Part shown: positions 61,290 through 64,000 of the stretch, piece after piece
Layout: each line of letters starts with the position of its first letter
How positions within the stretch are numbered: position 1 is the first letter of the stretch
Assembly (NCBI GenBank): GCA_000471925.1
Contig: CP006669.1
Location: 673,116 to 737,115 of the forward strand
Direction of reading: 5' to 3'
Length of the DNA: 64,000 nt
Source: Ralstonia pickettii DTP0602
Lineage (GTDB): Bacteria > Pseudomonadota > Gammaproteobacteria > Burkholderiales > Burkholderiaceae
Translations under genes and position numbers: made by a program
The notes under the pieces: model-generated
The model's database searches: none
Seen by the model: the letters and a program-made list of their open reading frames with translations, nothing else
Told to the model about the DNA's origin: nothing

Positions 61290-62687
61290 TCAGGCGCGCG
61301 AGGTTGCCAGACGCCCAAACACGAATTGGCCCAGATACCATGCCAACTCCGAGTTTGCCAGGATGTCGTCTTCGGATACGGACGATGCCTCCAGCTTCAT
61401 CCGTCTCAACACAAGCTTGCCCTCGCGCGAGGCCAGCCATGCACGGACAAACTCCCGTCGAGCTTTGGTATCCGCTGCCCCGAAGTGCTCGCGCCCTTGC
61501 CGCGATTCTTCGTTCATGCGAGCGCGGGTCTCGTCTTCGCGCGAGGCAACGCTGCGCTCCACAGTTGTCTTGACAGCAATCTTCGCGGCTTCCTTCTCTG
61601 CTTCCTCGGTGAGGAGTTTGGTCTGAACTTGAACCATCGTCCGTTCGGCATCTGACATCCGCCAGTTGTCGCGCAAGGCCTTCATCAGGTACCCAGCGGG
61701 GCTCTTCTTGATCTGCCCGCGATTCAACTTAAACCGTGTGTACTCGATTGCCTGCAGAATGCGATCATCGCTCCATGTCTCGCGGTTCTCGGAAATCTCG
61801 CTGAACTGCCGGGTGGAAAGGTTGAACTCTTCCTTCAGAATCTTGTAGAGCTGACTGGCATCGGACAGGCTGGCCATGACAGCGTCGGCGGTGTCCTTAC
61901 GCTTGAGCAGGAACCGAATCCGGTCGACTTTCTTCGACGACGTGGATTCGGTCTTGGTTTCATATGACAGGTCGATGTCCGAGATCTCATTGATTTCACG
62001 GACCGCCGGCTCAAGCCAGTCGCGCTTGAAGTATTTGAAGATGGTCGCATTCGCGCCCATCTTTCCCGGCCAGGTCCGCATCTCATCCAGCTTGATCCAG
62101 TCTGTGCGCGCGTTAGGCACACTTGGCAGAACCTTGTCATAGATCGCGCGCGCAAGGCTGCGGGTAAAAGACGTGGAGATTCGAAGGCTGAGCCAGTGAG
62201 ACTTGCGGGGGTCTCGAATGTGTGGAATCAAGCTGTGATGCACATCGAAACGGACGCGGCCGCGATGCAGAGCCACCATGCCTATCAGCTGAACCTGAAC
62301 CCAGATATCCTGTTCCTCGGGCTCACGGTCTGATGGTGTATTAGTGACACGGACCTTCGCGTTCTGCGCTTCGTCCGCGATGGTACGCAGATGCTTCAGG
62401 TTGCGGCTGTCATAGCGCATCAACCACTTGAAGTAGTTCAGCTCGACATCGTATTGGTCACGAGCTTCCGGCTCTTGTGCGACGATGAAATACGCGGCAT
62501 CGAGGAACCGTCGCGCCGCCAACCCCATGTTGACGATTTCCGTGAAGAAATTGTTGCGCTGATAGCCGATCTCGCGGTTGGCCTCGTTGATGGGCATCCC
62601 GAGGTCAAACATGTCCTCGAACAACGCGAGCGCCATTTGGCGAGGCGTTGTCCTCGCTGCGGCCTCCACCGGATTCTCCGTCGCCAT
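61290..62687 (-). CDS. Iteron-binding replication initiator protein (Rep)
   Basis: About 465 residues. The N-terminal helical region is MATENPVEAAARTTPRQMAL, then FDMLGMPINEANREIGYQRN, and two winged-helix-like parts follow (NRETWSDDRILQAIEYTRF, RMSDAERTMVQVQTKLL). It is the size and style of the initiators encoded on Cupriavidus/Ralstonia megaplasmids and chromids. ATG at 62687 has GGGAAG upstream; an earlier in-frame start (62780) would translate iteron sequence. The gene runs away from the iteron arrays and starts 60 bases from the nearest, so it is likely autoregulated by binding them. Family naming is from context plus general similarity, not from a search. Confidence 0.8.
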   Translation of the reverse strand: MATENPVEAAARTTPRQMALALFEDMFDLGMPINEANREIGYQRNNFFTEIVNMGLAARRFLDAAYFIVAQEPEARDQYDVELNYFKWLMRYDSRNLKHLRTIADEAQNAKVRVTNTPSDREPEEQDIWVQVQLIGMVALHRGRVRFDVHHSLIPHIRDPRKSHWLSLRISTSFTRSLARAIYDKVLPSVPNARTDWIKLDEMRTWPGKMGANATIFKYFKRDWLEPAVREINEISDIDLSYETKTESTSSKKVDRIRFLLKRKDTADAVMASLSDASQLYKILKEEFNLSTRQFSEISENRETWSDDRILQAIEYTRFKLNRGQIKKSPAGYLMKALRDNWRMSDAERTMVQVQTKLLTEEAEKEAAKIAVKTTVERSVASREDETRARMNEESRQGREHFGAADTKARREFVRAWLASREGKLVLRRMKLEASSVSEDDILANSELAWYLGQFVFGRLATSRA

Positions 62688-62746
62688 ACTCGTCTTCCCG
62701 CTCGTTTTGGTGCTCGTTTTGGTGCTCGGGCACTCTAGCATGTGAT

Positions 62747-63052
62747 GGTGAGGTTCTGTCAACACAATGAACCTCACCATTGACGACGTGCGCCGGCCCT
62801 ACCGGTCGACGCGCACAACGAACCTCACCACACGCACAAACAACCTCACCTACATCAGCAGCCGTTTCCTTCTAGCCTTTGTCTAGCTTGGGTAGCTAAG
62901 ACTTCTCCACAGGTCACGCACAATCCATCTCACCTTCGTGGCTCGAGCACAACGAACCTCACCTTGTTGCGGGGCAGATCTCACCTTGCCCACACAGTAA
63001 ACCGCACTATTGCAGCACAGCAAACCTCACCTCTGACACAATGAACTTCACC
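62747..63052 (+). repeat. Left iteron array (rep-proximal)
   Basis: Seven 16-bp iterons in one orientation (CACAATGAACCTCACC on the plus strand), starting at 62763, 62814, 62835, 62919, 62948, 63016 and 63037, plus an inverted partial copy at 62747 and weaker ones near 62972 and 62993. Two neighbouring pairs are exactly 21 bases apart (62814/62835 and 63016/63037) and another gap is 84, i.e. whole helical turns. They overlap the rep promoter region, so they probably serve replication and repression of rep. Confidence 0.9.
62903..62911 (+). promoter_or_regulatory. Candidate DnaA box
   Basis: TTCTCCACA, one mismatch from TTATCCACA, within the left iteron array between copies 3 and 4. A similar but weaker site (TGTGGAGAT) lies at 63805-63813. 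Confidence 0.5.
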
Positions 63053-63372
63053 TTTTGAAGGTTAAGTCCTTGATGAAAAAGGATTTCGGCGCTCCTTGTT
63101 TGTAGGTTGGCTTGTTTACTTCAAAAAAAACCTAACCAACACCGGGCCCGCAGTCATGAAACCTATCCGCGCATACGAGCCGCTCACCGCGGAGCACCAG
63201 ATTTGCGGTACTGAGCCTGCATCCTCGGAGAATTCCTGGCTTTCCTATAGGCTCCGCTCAGGGCAGAAAGCGGAGCAAGTGCTCATGCGGCGAACAAAAT
63301 CACCCTTACGACCGCAGGCAATGCCACGCGCGGAGTGTGCACAGCGCCATATCCACTGGCGCCCAGCATCAT
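63053..63372. other. Spacer between iteron arrays; candidate unwinding region
   Basis: About 320 bases with no iteron and no gene. The first 80 bases are clearly A/T-rich for this replicon (GATGAAAAAGGATTTC, TACTTCAAAAAAAACC), the best candidate for the origin's melting region. Further on is a GCTCCGC/GCGGAGC stem (63251-63276). Confidence 0.6.
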
Positions 63373-63890
63373 GGTGAGGTTATTTGTGCAGGATTAAGGT
63401 GAGGTTCATTGTGCTGCCCCGTCCGACCATACGTCCAGTTGCACAATGAACCTCACCATCGCGCGAGAGCGAGTGCATGGGTCTTGGTGAGGTTTATTGT
63501 GCTGTATTGGCGAACTCGCCCTTGTGGGCCACCCTTGGGCCGCCCTCCCCGACTGGCCGTCTTGGATAACGCATGCAACGTGTCACGAAGGTGAGGTTGT
63601 TTGTGCAACGCGGAAGCCACGGCGTTAAGCAGCACAATGAACCTCACCTTGACTGGCTTCCCCTGCTGAGGCTCTGTCGTCCGACAAGGCAAAGGTGAGG
63701 TTGATTGTGCAGAAACATGGAACCTACTCCCTTCCGCACTGCCCTGGGCCCCACGGGACAAATGAAGGTGAGGTTGATTGTGCCGCGTTGCTTGCAAGTA
63801 CAGCTGTGGAGATCCGCTGAATTGCACAAACGACCTCACCTTGCTGATGGGGTTCAAGGATGCGGGCCGTTGAAGGTGAGGTCATTTGTG
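63373..63890. repeat. Right iteron array, mixed orientation
   Basis: Ten 16-bp iterons start at 63373(-), 63398(-), 63442(+), 63486(-), 63590(-), 63633(+), 63694(-), 63767(-), 63825(+) and 63875(-), where minus means GGTGAGGTTnATTGTG reads on the plus strand. Several opposite-orientation neighbours are 43-44 bases apart. A degenerate copy follows near 63939. Unlike the left array these are inverted relative to one another, as in sites used for handcuffing copy control; that role is inference. Confidence 0.9.
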
Positions 63891-63974
63891 CCGCTTTTCG
63901 GTGGCGGCTTCCAAGGGCTGAAACAAACACTGCAGAGTGAGGTGCCCCTTGTGACCCCAGGGGCTTACAAGAAG

Positions 63975-63991
63975 TGCCTAAAATTTAGGCA
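63975..63991. promoter_or_regulatory. Perfect palindrome at the window edge
   Basis: TGCCTAAAATTTAGGCA: 8-bp inverted repeat around a single A. Size and place, beside an origin and before whatever gene starts after 64000, fit an operator or partition (parS-like) site. No partition gene is visible in this window. Confidence 0.55.
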
Positions 63992-64000
63992 AATCTGTTG

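Noticed and set aside
63453..63857. Minus-strand frames near 63450-63930 as small genes
   Set aside because: They translate the iterons (repeating VRFIVL, TSPS and INLT peptides) and have no other features.
62747..63890. Repeats at the right edge as a CRISPR array
   Set aside because: Units are 16 bp, in both orientations and irregularly spaced with no uniform spacers or cas genes; they are iterons.
1..64000. tRNA or rRNA genes
   Set aside because: No cloverleaf or rRNA-like sequence was noticed on either strand, though a covariance search was not possible here.

Overview
The window is high-GC DNA of a Betaproteobacterium of the Cupriavidus/Ralstonia (Burkholderiales) type, most likely a secondary replicon (chromid or megaplasmid). 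Three things point there: seven periplasmic TctC/'Bug' solute-binding genes plus a truncated eighth, each beside catabolic genes and LysR/IclR/GntR regulators; a Ku/LigD end-joining operon; and, at the right edge, a Rep-type initiator gene on the minus strand with two arrays of a 16-bp iteron (consensus GGTGAGGTTnATTGTG). The genus is inference; the iterons and gene content are read directly.

Layout. 90-3731: stop/start-overlapped operon of a Bug protein, a two-subunit aconitase/LeuCD-type hydro-lyase and an isocitrate-lyase-family lyase. 3850-6418: decaying GntR, tctC and aldehyde dehydrogenase genes. 6965-9566: GNAT gene, an IS4/Tn5-like insertion with a 9-bp target duplication, and a cold-shock gene. 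9887-14601: tctC-mlrC-tctC operon divergent from a LysR gene. 14685-16488: gene fragments and a frameshifted LysR gene. 16656-23925: two tctC genes, nested IS4-like and IS1182 insertions, a beta-decarboxylating dehydrogenase and a frameshifted amidohydrolase. 24194-28554: aminotransferase, 2-oxoadipate dioxygenase/decarboxylase (HglS type) and tctC, divergent from LysR. 28796-35016: two MFS transporters, an SDR and a flavoprotein dehydrogenase, divergent from IclR with two matching palindromic operators between them.

35266-39469 is an end-joining operon (ku, a MerR-TPR protein, ligD). 39970-47644 holds a P450 operon (alcohol dehydrogenase, P450, one-piece flavin/2Fe-2S reductase, aldehyde dehydrogenase, acyl-CoA synthetase) with a divergent TetR gene; the set would take R-CH3 through alcohol, aldehyde and acid to the CoA thioester. 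47839-53684 has an MFS/small membrane protein pair, LysR, DUF2917, porin and pirin remnants, an isochorismatase-family hydrolase and an alginate-export-type outer membrane protein. 54098-61289 is mostly eroded: frameshifted enolase-superfamily gene, truncated FMN hydroxy-acid dehydrogenase, YaiI, an IS1634-type transposase, and XRE/DUF736/DUF932 genes or remnants typical of plasmids and integrative elements. 61290-64000 is the replication region.

A striking feature is the number of single-base lesions: six genes are broken by one-base shifts and one by an in-frame stop, beside several truncations. This could be real decay of accessory catabolic genes or partly sequencing error; reads would decide.
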